A stretch of DNA of 34,923 bases, taken from positions 1-34,923 of the forward strand of contig CAZFQG010000046.1 of assembly GCA_964520785.1 (NCBI GenBank). The letters run 5' to 3'. Origin of the DNA: CAZFQG01 sp964520785. GTDB lineage: Bacteria; Planctomycetota; Planctomycetia; Pirellulales; Thermoguttaceae. This document shows, in pieces, positions 24,453 to 33,424 of the stretch. Below the pieces are notes generated by a model that saw nothing but the letters and a program-made list of their open reading frames with translations, was not told where the DNA came from and ran no database searches. Both the position numbers and the translations under genes were made by a program. The stretch's first letter is position 1. Each line of letters opens with the position of its first letter.

Positions 24453-25028
24453 AATTTACGTTTGGTTTGGAAACGGTTGACCAACCTTCCCTGCACATTC
24501 CATGAATTTGGAATGACTTTCTCTAACCCTCGTGGAATGGAGTTCCTATTCGGCTCCGCGAAGCCATAAACGCGGAGTCTCGCGTTCGCGAGAAGGAGGT
24601 CCCCCGATCGATGTTTCCAAGCATACCCTCTCTTGCATCGGTTCTGCAATACCCTTTGCCGTTCTTCATTTCCTCGTTACTCAACGTACGTCGAGATGGC
24701 GGCAGGCGAACGAAGGACCGGAGTGTTTCGGGCGACTGGATGGCCGTCGGCGTGGCAATCGGCAATCCGCTTGCATGGAACCGCCAAGATGGAATGCCCG
24801 CCGCGGGAGGTATTTCTCCCCACGGCTGCGCGACGCCCCGGCGGCGGCGAGACGACGTTTCGGCCGCTGGGACGCAAGAGCCTTTATTGCTCACGTGCGT
24901 CGCAATCGCCGCGCGGCGATTGCCGAAGGAGAACCCCCCCACCGTCCGCCAAGTCGCGGTCGTCAGCGAGAAACCGCGATATCCATCGACCGCGGCCGTT
25001 TGCGCGGCGTGGAACTCGTGGCGACCGG
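24453..25028. other. Long gap with two adjacent hairpins and a Shine-Dalgarno-like motif
   Basis: No gene with recognisable features on either strand. Bases 24554-24577 form CTCCGCG / CGCGGAG around a 10-base loop. Bases 24578-24593 form TCTCGC / GCGAGA around GTTC. AAGGAGGT follows at 24593-24600, and an ATG at 24611 opens a 147-codon frame of poor protein character (Arg/Pro-rich, with no domain). The arrangement looks like a structured leader on the plus strand, but there is no convincing gene behind it. The remainder of the gap shows nothing else. Confidence 0.35.
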
Positions 25029-25829
25029 TTATAGCAGGCCGTGCTTCTCGGTGAACTCGCGGAATTTACGCAGTCCCGCCTTTTCGAAGTCTCCCAGGTG
25101 GAACCGAATGTGTTCTCGGAGGTATTTCCTACAGAAGTCCGCGTTGAATCCAAGGGTGCCGGCCGCGGCTTCGGCGAGTTCGTCGAGATGCTCGACTCCG
25201 CCGTCGCGAACGGTGGACAATAGCGCCGCCAATTCGCCGGTCGCCGCCTCCTCCGAAGCGATCCAGAGCGCGAAGACGAAGGGGAGCCCGGTCAAGTCCT
25301 TCCACGTAGCGCCCAGATCCCACTCGAAAGCGAAGCCGCCGGAGGTGGGCCGCATCGCCCTGTCTCCGATGATCAGAACGGCGTCCGCGTGGATTTCCTC
25401 CAGCGCCGCTCCCAAGGGAAACGTCCGCGTCGCCGGCGTGGTTCCAGCCAACTCCGCGAAGAGGATCCGGGCCAATACGGCGCTCGAGCGAGAACCGGCG
25501 TCCAAGGCCAGAACGCGGACATCCTTCGGCGCCACGCGGCCGAGCACCTTGACGCTTCGGACCGGCCCGAATGAAGATACGCACGCGTCGGATACGACTC
25601 GATACCGGGATGAACGAAAGAACTCTACCGAGGAAATGAGTCCGACATCCAACATCCCCACCGCGAGCTTCCGGGCGAGTTCGCTCGGGACATCGGTGCT
25701 CAAGACGACTCCAATCCCACGGCGGCGCGCCTCCTCTTCCAGTTTCCACAGCAGTGGTTTCGAATTCAGGTAGGAAATACCTCCGACGCGAATGGAGGAC
25801 TGCGCGGGACACTCGTCTCCAAGATGCAT
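25029..25829 (-). CDS. mqnA: Chorismate dehydratase MqnA (futalosine menaquinone pathway)
   Basis: A 266-residue enzyme that removes water from chorismate to give 3-enolpyruvyl-benzoate, the first committed step of the futalosine route to menaquinone. The family opening IRVGGISYLNSKPL, the segment LDVGLISSVEFFRS, the core VLALDAGSRSSAVLARILF, and HADAVLIIGDRAM followed by GLPFVFALWIA are all visible. The fold is the periplasmic-binding-protein type, here cytoplasmic without a signal. The frame is open to 25964, but the first 45 residues are unlike the family, so I take ATG 25829; no ribosome site supports it and the start could be slightly later. No other mqn gene lies in the window. Confidence 0.88.
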   Translation of the reverse strand: MHLGDECPAQSSIRVGGISYLNSKPLLWKLEEEARRRGIGVVLSTDVPSELARKLAVGMLDVGLISSVEFFRSSRYRVVSDACVSSFGPVRSVKVLGRVAPKDVRVLALDAGSRSSAVLARILFAELAGTTPATRTFPLGAALEEIHADAVLIIGDRAMRPTSGGFAFEWDLGATWKDLTGLPFVFALWIASEEAATGELAALLSTVRDGGVEHLDELAEAAAGTLGFNADFCRKYLREHIRFHLGDFEKAGLRKFREFTEKHGLL

Positions 25830-25973
25830 TAGCGAAGTTATGGCTGGAAAAGGAAGAACGGCAAGGGCCGGCGGATGACGGCCCGTGCCGCGCGGGTAAC
25901 GAATCAACCAGTAATCTACGGCCGGAAAACCGCGGAAGCACCGGTTCCTTTGGGCCGATACCACCCTGGATAT

Positions 25974-27476
25974 CTAAAACGTAACGATCATATCGAAACC
26001 GCCGGAGAACTGGTACGAATTGGCGTTATCGTTGAAGGGGAACACCGAGACCGGGGCACCTTCATACCAATCCCAACGGATTTCCGGTCGAATTATTATA
26101 TTCTCAGTCGGTTTGTAGTTCAAGCCCAGCGTCAGTTCCGACGCGTTGTAGCTCTGTGAGATCCGTCCGGCTTGTCCGTAATCGATGGCTTCCTCGTTCC
26201 GCAACCATTCGGCACGCACACCGGCGGCCCACTTCTCGTTCAGTTGATAGAAGAGATACTGGTTGATCCCGTAGACCCGGTTCGGTACCTTGTAGGCGAT
26301 GCTCGCTTGTTCGGACTCGTACGCCACGTCGAACCGCCGTGTCAGAAAGTCGCTTTGAAAGACGTATGTGAGGCGGCGGGTCAGCTTCGTCTGGAACACG
26401 ATGCTGTGCATATAGCCGGTGTTGCTCAGGTCGATATTGGTGCTTCCCCCGAGGGTATTCTTCGTGTCCCAAAGCGAACCGAAGCTGGTGGCATATGTCA
26501 GCGTCGCGTTCTCGCACAGTTTGAGGGATGCGCCGCCCAAGAACGCCGAAGCGCCGCTCGGGTTGAGCCAGCCATTGTCCCAGCCGTTGACCCAACCGCC
26601 GTGGAACGTTAGCCGGTCGTTCCATTTGTGGGTCGCCAGCGCGCCCATGTGGGTGTACGGTTCAAACGCCAGAATGTCGGAATGGCTGTAGAAGAAATTG
26701 TCCGGGGCCGGGATCACTTCATATCCGATGATCGTGTAGAAATGGCCGATCTTGATGCTGGTGTTGTTGTAGGCCAGTTCTCCGTAGAGTTGCGGCAGGG
26801 CCGATCCGTAGTTGTCGTCCTTACTGGTGTACCAACTTCCGTCCCAGCCTTCGTCACCGAAACACTGGGTATCCGGACCGTCGGCACCCCAGAGGAAATC
26901 GACCCGGCCGCCCCAGTCCAGCCCGTATCCGCCGTTGTCGATCGCTTTTTCAAAGTAGAACCAGGTCTGGTCGACCGTGAATCCGTTGCCGTATTCGCGG
27001 AGGGTAAGCGGACCATTGTTCTTTGCCCCCCACGCGTTGGCGTAGATGCCGGCCGAGACCCAGCCCCCGTAGGAATATGCGTTCCTTCCCCGGCCGCGAT
27101 ATCGACCTGTGCCGCACTCGGCGACGCCGAACGCGGCACAGGCGTTTTCGCTCCAGCGGTAATCTCCGCAAGGGTCGCACGTGAACCCGGGGGTGAGCGG
27201 CTCGGCCGCTTCGGGAGAAATCTCGACCCGGGCGGGTGGTTCATTCACCGGGGTCTCCGGCCCCTGCAAATCGGACGGAGATGTCGAAGGGGCATCCTGC
27301 TCGACGAGCGCTTCGCCCTCCGCGCCGGCCGGTTCCGGATCCAGCGAATAGGAGAACGCGACCAGTTCGATATTGCCCGGCTGCGCAAGTTGGTAACAAG
27401 GGGCCAATTGACCGAACGCGGGAATGGCCCAAAAGCCGGTACACGCGATGATGACGAATCCGGATACCTTCGACAT
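25974..27476 (-). CDS. Outer-membrane beta-barrel porin, BBP2 type (copy 1)
   Basis: A 500-residue predicted outer-membrane porin. The signal peptide is MSKVSGFVIIACTGFWAIPA followed by FG. Residues about 25-110 form an acidic, Pro-rich spacer, and about 95-125 hold four or five Cys (CDPCGDYRW, ACAAFGVAEC). The barrel starts near YGGWVSAGIYANAWGAKNNG and runs to the C-terminal FSGGFDMIVTF, ending in Phe as outer-membrane barrels do. The pattern matches the putative beta-barrel porin 2 family. GGAGGTGA 5 bases before ATG 27476 fixes the start. The barrel is closely similar to the next porin, while the spacers differ, so the pair arose by duplication. Likely a diffusion channel; the solute is unknown. 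Confidence 0.87.
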   Translation of the reverse strand: MSKVSGFVIIACTGFWAIPAFGQLAPCYQLAQPGNIELVAFSYSLDPEPAGAEGEALVEQDAPSTSPSDLQGPETPVNEPPARVEISPEAAEPLTPGFTCDPCGDYRWSENACAAFGVAECGTGRYRGRGRNAYSYGGWVSAGIYANAWGAKNNGPLTLREYGNGFTVDQTWFYFEKAIDNGGYGLDWGGRVDFLWGADGPDTQCFGDEGWDGSWYTSKDDNYGSALPQLYGELAYNNTSIKIGHFYTIIGYEVIPAPDNFFYSHSDILAFEPYTHMGALATHKWNDRLTFHGGWVNGWDNGWLNPSGASAFLGGASLKLCENATLTYATSFGSLWDTKNTLGGSTNIDLSNTGYMHSIVFQTKLTRRLTYVFQSDFLTRRFDVAYESEQASIAYKVPNRVYGINQYLFYQLNEKWAAGVRAEWLRNEEAIDYGQAGRISQSYNASELTLGLNYKPTENIIIRPEIRWDWYEGAPVSVFPFNDNANSYQFSGGFDMIVTF

Positions 27477-27532
27477 CGGTATCACCTCCACTGGTAACAT
27501 TGCCTGGATTTAAGGCCAAATCGATTTCGCGA

Positions 27533-27552
27533 ATCCGTCCACGCGGACGGAT
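27533..27552. promoter_or_regulatory. Perfect inverted repeat upstream of porin copy 1
   Basis: ATCCGTCC, a 4-base loop, then GGACGGAT, 57 bases before the porin start. It may be an operator or a hairpin in the 5' leader RNA. Confidence 0.4.
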
Positions 27553-27840
27553 CGCCCCAACCACTGCTCGGCGCCGCGGCGGAGGGTCGAACGGGCGACC
27601 GATCCTAACCGGTGCCGCAAGGGCATGGGGAGTAAGGCGGCACTCTCGCTACCAGAATCATCGGGAATATCACTACATTCGTTACAGGAAAATCAATCCG
27701 GAAAACCGGAGGAAAGTGAACTCGGCCCTCTCAAGATGGCAAGATATTACGATTATTCCGATCGTGCCGGGCCGTAGCGAGGGTTGGCGCCGTATTCAAC
27801 CGGACTCCGACGGCAACGGCGGCAGCCGGATTCGCAAGAA

Positions 27841-27866
27841 GCCGGCGTCCCAAACGGGACGCCGGC
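27841..27866 (-). terminator. Strong hairpin, probable back-up terminator
   Basis: An 11-bp perfect stem (GCCGGCGTCCC with GGGACGCCGGC) and 4-base loop. On the minus strand it is followed by TTCTTG, a poor T-run. It lies 112 bases beyond the main terminator of porin copy 2. Confidence 0.5.
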
Positions 27867-27977
27867 GACGGATTCGTCGGATTGGTCGGGGCGAATAGCT
27901 GAGTACGTCACGATTACAGCGGCCGTGGCGAGGTTTTCCGCCCGTAGCGATTGCGCGGCCTACCGGTAGGTTGCCGG

Positions 27978-28015
27978 AAAAAAAACGGCCGGCTCTCTCG
28001 AAGAGAACCGGCCGT
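27978..28015 (-). terminator. Intrinsic terminator of porin copy 2
   Basis: Read on the minus strand, a 14-bp stem with one mismatch (ACGGCCGGTTCTCT pairing across a 3-base loop) runs straight into eight T residues. It begins 60 bases after the porin stop. This is the clearest rho-independent terminator in the window. Confidence 0.9.
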
Positions 28016-28074
28016 GAGGAGCCTCGAATGCGTTGACGAAAGGAAAGATCAGGTCGTCGCCTTCCCGCCGACGT

Positions 28075-29520
28075 CTAGAACGTCACGATCATGTCGAATC
28101 CGCCGGAGAACTGGTAGGAGTTCGCGTTGTTGTTGAACGGGAACGGGCCGATCGGGGACCCTTCGGTCCAATCCCACCGTAGTTCCGGCCGGAAGACGAC
28201 GTTGTCCAGCGGCCGGTAATTGAAGCCGAACGTCGCGCCGGTATAGTTGCCCGTGGTGACCGGACCACCGATTGGTCCGATTTCGTCGCGGTACCATTCG
28301 ATCCGGGAACCGACCTTCCACCTGCTGTTGAGCGCGTAGAAGAGGTACTGGTTCACGCCGTAGCGGCGGATGTTCTCGGTCGCCCCGTAGGTGTCTTGCG
28401 TGGTGAGGAAATCACTCTGGAAGACGTACTGCAACCGATCCGTCAGTTGGGCTTCGAGGACCAGGCTATGCATGTACCCGGTGGTATCCGCGAGGGCGAT
28501 ATTCGCGTTATCGTAGTTGTTCCACAGTTGGCCGAAACTGGTGGCGTAGGTCAGAGTCAGATTCTTGGTCAGCTCGAACGAGACGCCGCCCAGGAACATC
28601 GATCCGCCGCTGGGATTGAGCCAGCCGTTGTCCCAACCGTTCACCCAACCGCCGTGGAAGGTGACCCGGTCGTTGTACTTGTAGCTGGCCAGCGCACCGA
28701 CGTGGGTGAACGGTTCGTACCCCCGCGCGTACGAATGGCTGTAGAAGAAGTTGTCCGGTGCCGGAACGACTTCGTACCCGATGATGGTGTAGAAATGGCC
28801 GATCTTGATGCTGACGTCGTTGTAGGCGACCTCTCCGTAGAGCTGCGGGATGGCGGAGCCGTAATTCTGGTCGTTACTGGTGAACCAGTTGCCGTCCCAG
28901 CCGCCGTCGCCGAAGCATTGGGTATCCGGCCCATCGGCACCCCACACGAAGTCGACGCGGCCGCCGTAGTCCCACCCGTAACCGCCGGTGTCGACCGCTT
29001 TTTCAAAGTAGAACCAGGTCTGGTCGACGGTGAAGCCGTTGCCGTAGTCCCGCATCGTCAGAGGGCCGTTGTTCTTGGCGCCCCAGGCGTTGGCGTAGAT
29101 GCCGGCGGAAATCCAGCCGCCGTAGGTAAAAGGATTCCGTTTGGCGCCCCGACAGCCGATACCTGTTGAGTCGCAGGACGGGTAGCACCGTGTCGTGTAC
29201 GCAACCGGAGCCGGGCACGCCTCCGACTCGACGCCAGCGGGTTGATGATGAAAGCCCGGGTCGGCTGGTCGCGGTTCGACTACGTCGGAGGGGGAACTCG
29301 AGGGTTCCTCCGCGACTTCGGCCGGTTTCTCGGTTTGCGGCTCCGGCTCCGCTTCCGCCGCTTGCGCGATCAGCGTATAGCCGGCGCTGTCGTACTCGAA
29401 CGCCACCTGTTGTACCGCCGCCGGCTGGCGCAACTGGAACGTCGATCCGTCGTAGGACCACGCCGCGGCGGCCAGGAAGCCGACGCATGACGCGGCCGCG
29501 AGACCATGAATTGTGCGCAT
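28075..29520 (-). CDS. Outer-membrane beta-barrel porin, BBP2 type (copy 2)
   Basis: A 481-residue paralogue of the porin at 25974. A signal peptide (MRTIHGLAAASCVGFLAAAA) is followed by a Gln/Val, then Glu/Pro-rich spacer and a Cys-rich stretch (ACPAPVAYTTRCYPSC, GIGC). The barrel begins with YGGWISAGIYANAWGAKNNG and ends FSGGFDMIVTF, nearly the same as copy 1. Blocks such as TMRDYGNGFTVDQTWFYFEK and GHFYTIIGYEVVPAPDNFFY are shared, so the barrel is under strong constraint while the periplasmic spacer is free to change. I chose ATG 29520; GGAG lies 11 bases upstream. Own terminator downstream, so it is a separate transcript from copy 1. Solute unknown. Confidence 0.87.
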   Translation of the reverse strand: MRTIHGLAAASCVGFLAAAAWSYDGSTFQLRQPAAVQQVAFEYDSAGYTLIAQAAEAEPEPQTEKPAEVAEEPSSSPSDVVEPRPADPGFHHQPAGVESEACPAPVAYTTRCYPSCDSTGIGCRGAKRNPFTYGGWISAGIYANAWGAKNNGPLTMRDYGNGFTVDQTWFYFEKAVDTGGYGWDYGGRVDFVWGADGPDTQCFGDGGWDGNWFTSNDQNYGSAIPQLYGEVAYNDVSIKIGHFYTIIGYEVVPAPDNFFYSHSYARGYEPFTHVGALASYKYNDRVTFHGGWVNGWDNGWLNPSGGSMFLGGVSFELTKNLTLTYATSFGQLWNNYDNANIALADTTGYMHSLVLEAQLTDRLQYVFQSDFLTTQDTYGATENIRRYGVNQYLFYALNSRWKVGSRIEWYRDEIGPIGGPVTTGNYTGATFGFNYRPLDNVVFRPELRWDWTEGSPIGPFPFNNNANSYQFSGGFDMIVTF

Positions 29521-29911
29521 GTCGAAAATCACTCCGTTACATTAGGGGGTCTACTCGCGTTGATTCTTGATCGCCGCCTTACAACGCGAAACGCAAATGG
29601 GGACGTCTTATCATCGCCGGCGGCGAAAGCGCGATCCATCCGGTTCTTTCCCATTCCATCGGGAACCGCGTCGCGCAAATTCATCCAATCGGCCGAACCG
29701 GGGCCATCGGACCAATCGTGGGGGATGAATCGAAATTGATATTCGGCCTGTACCGGTCATAACGGAATTGCCGAATCCGTGCTCCAGAGAACCCCTCTCG
29801 CTTTTGCGCCCCAATCAACCCGCGCCACCGCGCCAAACACCGCAATCCCCCCCACCGTCCCGTCGGGTCGGTCTCTTGGGAGATAGTCGATCAATCGATC
29901 ACCAAATCACC
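29521..29911. other. Noncoding gap between HD-GYP gene and porin copy 2
   Basis: It should hold the porin promoter and the end of the HD-GYP transcript. No consensus promoter, strong hairpin or credible open frame was found in it by eye. Confidence 0.5.
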
Positions 29912-31030
29912 TCAACGAGCCGCTAATTCTTCCGCTTCCGCGAAGCTCTCGGCGTGGACCTCGGCGAAGCGGTCGAAGGATTCCAGGAATGCATCGACGA
30001 TCACGGGATCGAAATGCCTGCCTCGCTCCGCGCGGATCACCTCGCGGGCCTCCTCCGCCGACTTCGCCTCCATTTTGTAGACCCGGGGGGATGTCAACCC
30101 GTCGAACGTGTCGATCAGCGCCATGATCCGCGCCGGAAGGGGAATCGCCTCGCCGGCGAGGCGATCCGGATAGCCGGTTCCGTCGTGGCGTTCGTGGTGG
30201 CTCCGCGCGATCTGGACCGCCATCTTCAAGAACGGACTGGGGCCCTTGCGGGCCATTTCCTCCTCGAGCGCCTCGGCTCCGATTTGGCAGTGGCGTTTCA
30301 TCTGCTCGAAATCCTCGGGGGAGAGCCCCGACTCTTTGAGGAGTACGACATCGGGAATCGCGATCTTGCCGATGTCATGCAGGACCGACGCGTCGACGAG
30401 ATCGTCGATGTAAAACGTATCAAGAATTTCGCCGTAGGAACCGGGAACGGCCAGCGCCTCGGCGAGGACGCGGCAGTACCGCTGGATGCGTTCCAGGTGG
30501 TTTCCGGCGCTGCGGTCACGGGATTCGGCGAGTTTCGCCAGCGCCAGAAGAGCACAGTCGCGCGATTGCACCAGACCTTGAATATCGGAGCTTGCCGACG
30601 GGGCGCACCGGTCGCCCAGTTCCTCCAGTCGAAGCGTCGCCTGCGTCAGTTTGTTGAGAGTATCGGCCACGCGGAACTGGAGACTGATCTTGCGGAGCAG
30701 TTCCTCGGGGACGAACGGCTTGAGAACGAAATCGTCCGCCCCGGCTTCGTAGCCGCGCAGTCTCGCCGTGGGGGAGGCGTCGGCGCTGAGCAGGATCACC
30801 TGCGTCCGCTCGGCGTAACGGCCCCCCTTGACCCGCCGGCAGAGATCCAGGCCCGAGAACGACGATGCCTCGATGTCGACGATGACCAACGCCGGCGCGA
30901 ACCGCTCGAGCATCCTCATGCACTCCTCTTCGCCGTTAGCGGCCAGCAGGGTGCAATCGAGTTTCAGAAGCGACTCGATCACCCTGAGGTGAAAGGGCGT
31001 GTCGCTGACGATGAGCATTTGGTTCTTCAT
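29912..31030 (-). CDS. Response regulator with HD-GYP phosphodiesterase output
   Basis: A 372-residue two-component protein. A receiver domain occupies about residues 1-120: LIVSD, the phospho-acceptor region VIVDIEASSFSG, LLSADAS and the conserved Lys in VLKPF. An HD-GYP domain fills about 165-350, with VLHDIGK (HD pair) and HHERHDGTGYPDRL (GYP). HD-GYP proteins hydrolyse cyclic di-GMP, so phosphorylation probably alters second-messenger level. The motifs look intact. No histidine kinase gene is adjacent. Starts at 31030 (MKNQML) or 31042 (MDTAMK) are both possible; neither has a strong ribosome site. A near-consensus promoter lies at 31099-31128. It is downstream of the Tad-like operon on the same strand but with a 270-bp gap and its own promoter. 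Confidence 0.93.
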   Translation of the reverse strand: MKNQMLIVSDTPFHLRVIESLLKLDCTLLAANGEEECMRMLERFAPALVIVDIEASSFSGLDLCRRVKGGRYAERTQVILLSADASPTARLRGYEAGADDFVLKPFVPEELLRKISLQFRVADTLNKLTQATLRLEELGDRCAPSASSDIQGLVQSRDCALLALAKLAESRDRSAGNHLERIQRYCRVLAEALAVPGSYGEILDTFYIDDLVDASVLHDIGKIAIPDVVLLKESGLSPEDFEQMKRHCQIGAEALEEEMARKGPSPFLKMAVQIARSHHERHDGTGYPDRLAGEAIPLPARIMALIDTFDGLTSPRVYKMEAKSAEEAREVIRAERGRHFDPVIVDAFLESFDRFAEVHAESFAEAEELAAR

Positions 31031-31098
31031 GGCGGTGTCCATCTCGCGTCGAAAACGGGTCCTTACATCCGGAACCACCGGCGAGTCCGGTCATTGGG

Positions 31099-31128
31099 AG
31101 TATAGGTCGCGGTTGGGCCCGTTGTCAA
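31099..31128 (-). promoter_or_regulatory. Near-consensus sigma70 promoter for the HD-GYP gene
   Basis: On the minus strand: TTGACA (31123-31128), an 18-bp spacer, TATACT (31099-31104). Start of transcription would be near 31092, giving a leader of about 60 bases. Confidence 0.75.
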
Positions 31129-31203
31129 AAAAACCACTTCCCGGTACGACGCCTCGATGGGGGTGGAAAGACGCCGCGCGTTCGGCCTTGCGCGACGGCA
31201 AGA

Positions 31204-31233
31204 AAGGACGGGCCGAAAACGTATTCCGGCCCG
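31204..31233 (-). terminator. Possible terminator of the Tad-like operon
   Basis: CGGGCCG (31209-31215) pairs with CGGCCCG (31227-31233). On the minus strand it is followed by TCCTTTCTT, a modest T-rich tract. It lies 70 bases past the TadG-like stop. Confidence 0.4.
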
Positions 31234-31302
31234 CCCATGGGGAACGACGATGCACGAACCAAAACCGGGCGTGGCGGCGCCCCACCCCGACGCGTGGGGG
31301 GG

Positions 31303-33330
31303 TTAATTCGCGTCGACCGGTTTAATCAACCGCGGAGGGGGCACCTTGGCCGCGATGCGGTTGAAGCTTGCGAGCAATTCCGATTCGAGTTCGGCAACGG
31401 TCTGGCCTCCTTCGATCTTCATGTGGATCCCCTTTCCGAGTTCGGCTATAACCTCCATGATTTCATGGTCGGCGTCGGCGCCCACGCTCATCGTGTGGAT
31501 GGTGCAGCCGCTTTGAACCGCCTCGAACGCCTTGTAGAGCGCATACCTCTTCGAGTTGTCGCTCGTCGTATACGGCGTACCGTCGGCCTTGGTCACCTTG
31601 TTCCAGTCGAAACCGTCGGGAACGGAGAAACTGCTGGGGCAGACATTCGCGTTGCCGTCCGTCATCACCAGAAGCGTCTTCCGGGAACCGTACCGGGCGT
31701 GGTTGTCCAGGAGTTGCCTCCCCACCAGGATTCCGTCACCCATCGCGGTACTCCAAGAGAAATGCCCGGCCTGGGTATGACGCTGAATCGCGTTCAGCGC
31801 GGCGTAATCCTTGCTGATCGGCTCACCGCTGACGTCGGCGGACACCGAGCAGACCCCCGGAGGGGAATTCCCTTTCGAGTAGCGCCAGTCGGTACTGTAG
31901 AACGGTGCCTTGTCCATCACTTTCGCGTGCTGGGCGTATGCCACGATTCCGACGGCGTCGCCGAATTCGAGATTTCCGAGGAAGTCCAGGAACAGGGTCG
32001 TTCCATTCTTGACGGAGTGGAACGGGTAGACCGGCGCGTCGGCCAGTTGGGGGACGTAGGAGTGATAGCAGTGCCGGTCGAGCAGATAGTTGATGAATGC
32101 CGCCCCCGTATAGCGAAACCGCCTGCCGCTGTCGTACATGCGTCTGCCGTAATCGGCGGAGTTCTTGCCGCGGTTGTACTCGTACCGGCAGTATTTGATG
32201 AAGCCATCCCAGCTCCCCTCGGGATAGGGCCAGGGAACGCCATTGAGGCCGAAGTAGTCCAGCTTCTCGTTCAAGGCGCCGGAGTCGCCGTTGTCGTGAT
32301 AGTCGCAGTCGGCGACGGACCGGCTGTAGCCGGACGAATCGTACGCGGCGACCTTGTAGACGCGGCGGCCGCCGCTGTTGTGGTCTCGAGAATAGAACGA
32401 CACGCTCGGACCGTTTGTGTAGAGGGTCTTCGTTCGCGACGAACCGCCCGAGTCGTAATAGTAGAACTCGAACTTGCTCATCGGACGGTTCGTGGTGGCC
32501 TCCACCCGGTCGAACATGAATTTCACGCTCAGGGTGATGTTCGCGCCGGAAGTGCTCCGGGTCTCTTCATACCATATCTCGCCGTCGAAATCGGCCTGGC
32601 TCGCCGGCGTGATGATCGGGCCCAAGTTCGGACTGCCCAGGGCCTGGTAGATGGCCCACTCATTGGCGATGACGTCGGAGTCGCTCAGGCGGCTTTCGCT
32701 GAGGCAGCTATCGAAGTTCATGGACCGCGAGAAGTCCATGACGACGACGATATCGCGCGATTCGACGAATGCCGTCGCCGAGACGCTCATCACGTGAGAG
32801 CCGTGCCCGATCGCGGCGCCGAACGGCAGCGGCAGCGCCCGGCCGTCCGGATCCTCGGAAGAGGCCGGTGCCGGGTTGCCGTCGTCGCGTCTCGCCGCGA
32901 CCTGGACGACGTTGTACGGCTCGACGCCCCATTCCACCTCCCAGGTGGCGGTCGATTCATTGAAACTTGACTTGCCGAAGCGGACGTCGCGCTGGCCGTC
33001 GACGTAGGCGCCGTTGGCGGCGGCTACCTGGACGGCCATCGCCCGGGCGCTTTCGATGGCGAGGGAATTGACGTCGACCTGCCCCGTCCCGGCTTCGCCG
33101 GCCGCGTCGACGACGGCGACGATCTCGCCGGCGGCGGCCAACGCGGCGGCGTCGACGGCCGCCTGGAGTTTCGTCTTTTCGTCGACCATGATGCCGGTGT
33201 CGACGGAAAGGGCAAGAAATGCCAACAGCGCCGGCAACATCAGGATCATTTTCACCGCGACGGCCCCTTTCCGAGGCCGCGCCGGCCGGCGTCGAATCGT
33301 CGGCTCGACTGCTACACTTGGGGAGGACAT
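31303..33330 (-). CDS. TadG-like pilus-assembly protein with split von Willebrand A domain
   Basis: A 675-residue envelope protein. The N-terminus is TadG-like: basic RRRPARPRKGAVAV, then a single membrane helix (MILMLPALLAFLALSVDTGI) and the typical KLQAAVDAAALAAAGE helix. A von Willebrand A domain follows. Its metal-site motif DxSxS is DFSRSM at about residue 199, but the next metal-site Asp (MTDGNAN) comes only at about 556. Over 350 residues separate them, against roughly 100-130 in a normal domain, so a large module is inserted (about 205-450), rich in Tyr, Ser and Gly with YDSGGSSRTK and YDSSGYSRS. AAGGAG 7 bases before ATG 33330 fixes the start. It is the last gene of a three-gene unit. 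Confidence 0.85.
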   Translation of the reverse strand: MSSPSVAVEPTIRRRPARPRKGAVAVKMILMLPALLAFLALSVDTGIMVDEKTKLQAAVDAAALAAAGEIVAVVDAAGEAGTGQVDVNSLAIESARAMAVQVAAANGAYVDGQRDVRFGKSSFNESTATWEVEWGVEPYNVVQVAARRDDGNPAPASSEDPDGRALPLPFGAAIGHGSHVMSVSATAFVESRDIVVVMDFSRSMNFDSCLSESRLSDSDVIANEWAIYQALGSPNLGPIITPASQADFDGEIWYEETRSTSGANITLSVKFMFDRVEATTNRPMSKFEFYYYDSGGSSRTKTLYTNGPSVSFYSRDHNSGGRRVYKVAAYDSSGYSRSVADCDYHDNGDSGALNEKLDYFGLNGVPWPYPEGSWDGFIKYCRYEYNRGKNSADYGRRMYDSGRRFRYTGAAFINYLLDRHCYHSYVPQLADAPVYPFHSVKNGTTLFLDFLGNLEFGDAVGIVAYAQHAKVMDKAPFYSTDWRYSKGNSPPGVCSVSADVSGEPISKDYAALNAIQRHTQAGHFSWSTAMGDGILVGRQLLDNHARYGSRKTLLVMTDGNANVCPSSFSVPDGFDWNKVTKADGTPYTTSDNSKRYALYKAFEAVQSGCTIHTMSVGADADHEIMEVIAELGKGIHMKIEGGQTVAELESELLASFNRIAAKVPPPRLIKPVDAN

Positions 33331-33424
33331 GTCGAATCTCCTTGGGACCAGGGTGTAAATACTAGAATGCATGAACGAAAGTCTCTTGGGTATTTCACCG
33401 CCGCGCGGCCGCCGGTGGACGGCA

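Larger units (their letters stand above)
27477..28074. other. Intergenic region between the two porins
   Basis: No gene seen in about 600 bases. It holds the intrinsic terminator of the upstream porin (27978-28015), a second strong hairpin (27841-27866), a 10-bp palindrome CTACCGGTAG near 27960, and an inverted repeat close to the downstream porin start (27533-27552). Confidence 0.7.

Noticed and set aside
24611..25054. A 147-codon plus-strand frame with AAGGAGGT upstream
   Set aside because: The product is Arg/Pro/Ala-rich with no domain, overlaps the end of mqnA on the other strand and looks like noise in GC-rich DNA. Kept only as part of the hairpin finding.
24532..25773. A 413-codon plus-strand frame
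   Set aside because: Most of it is antisense to mqnA, which has clear family motifs; composition is Ser/Arg-rich shadow sequence.
31237..32970. A 577-codon plus-strand frame
   Set aside because: Antisense to the TadG-like gene, and its product has no recognisable domain or signal.
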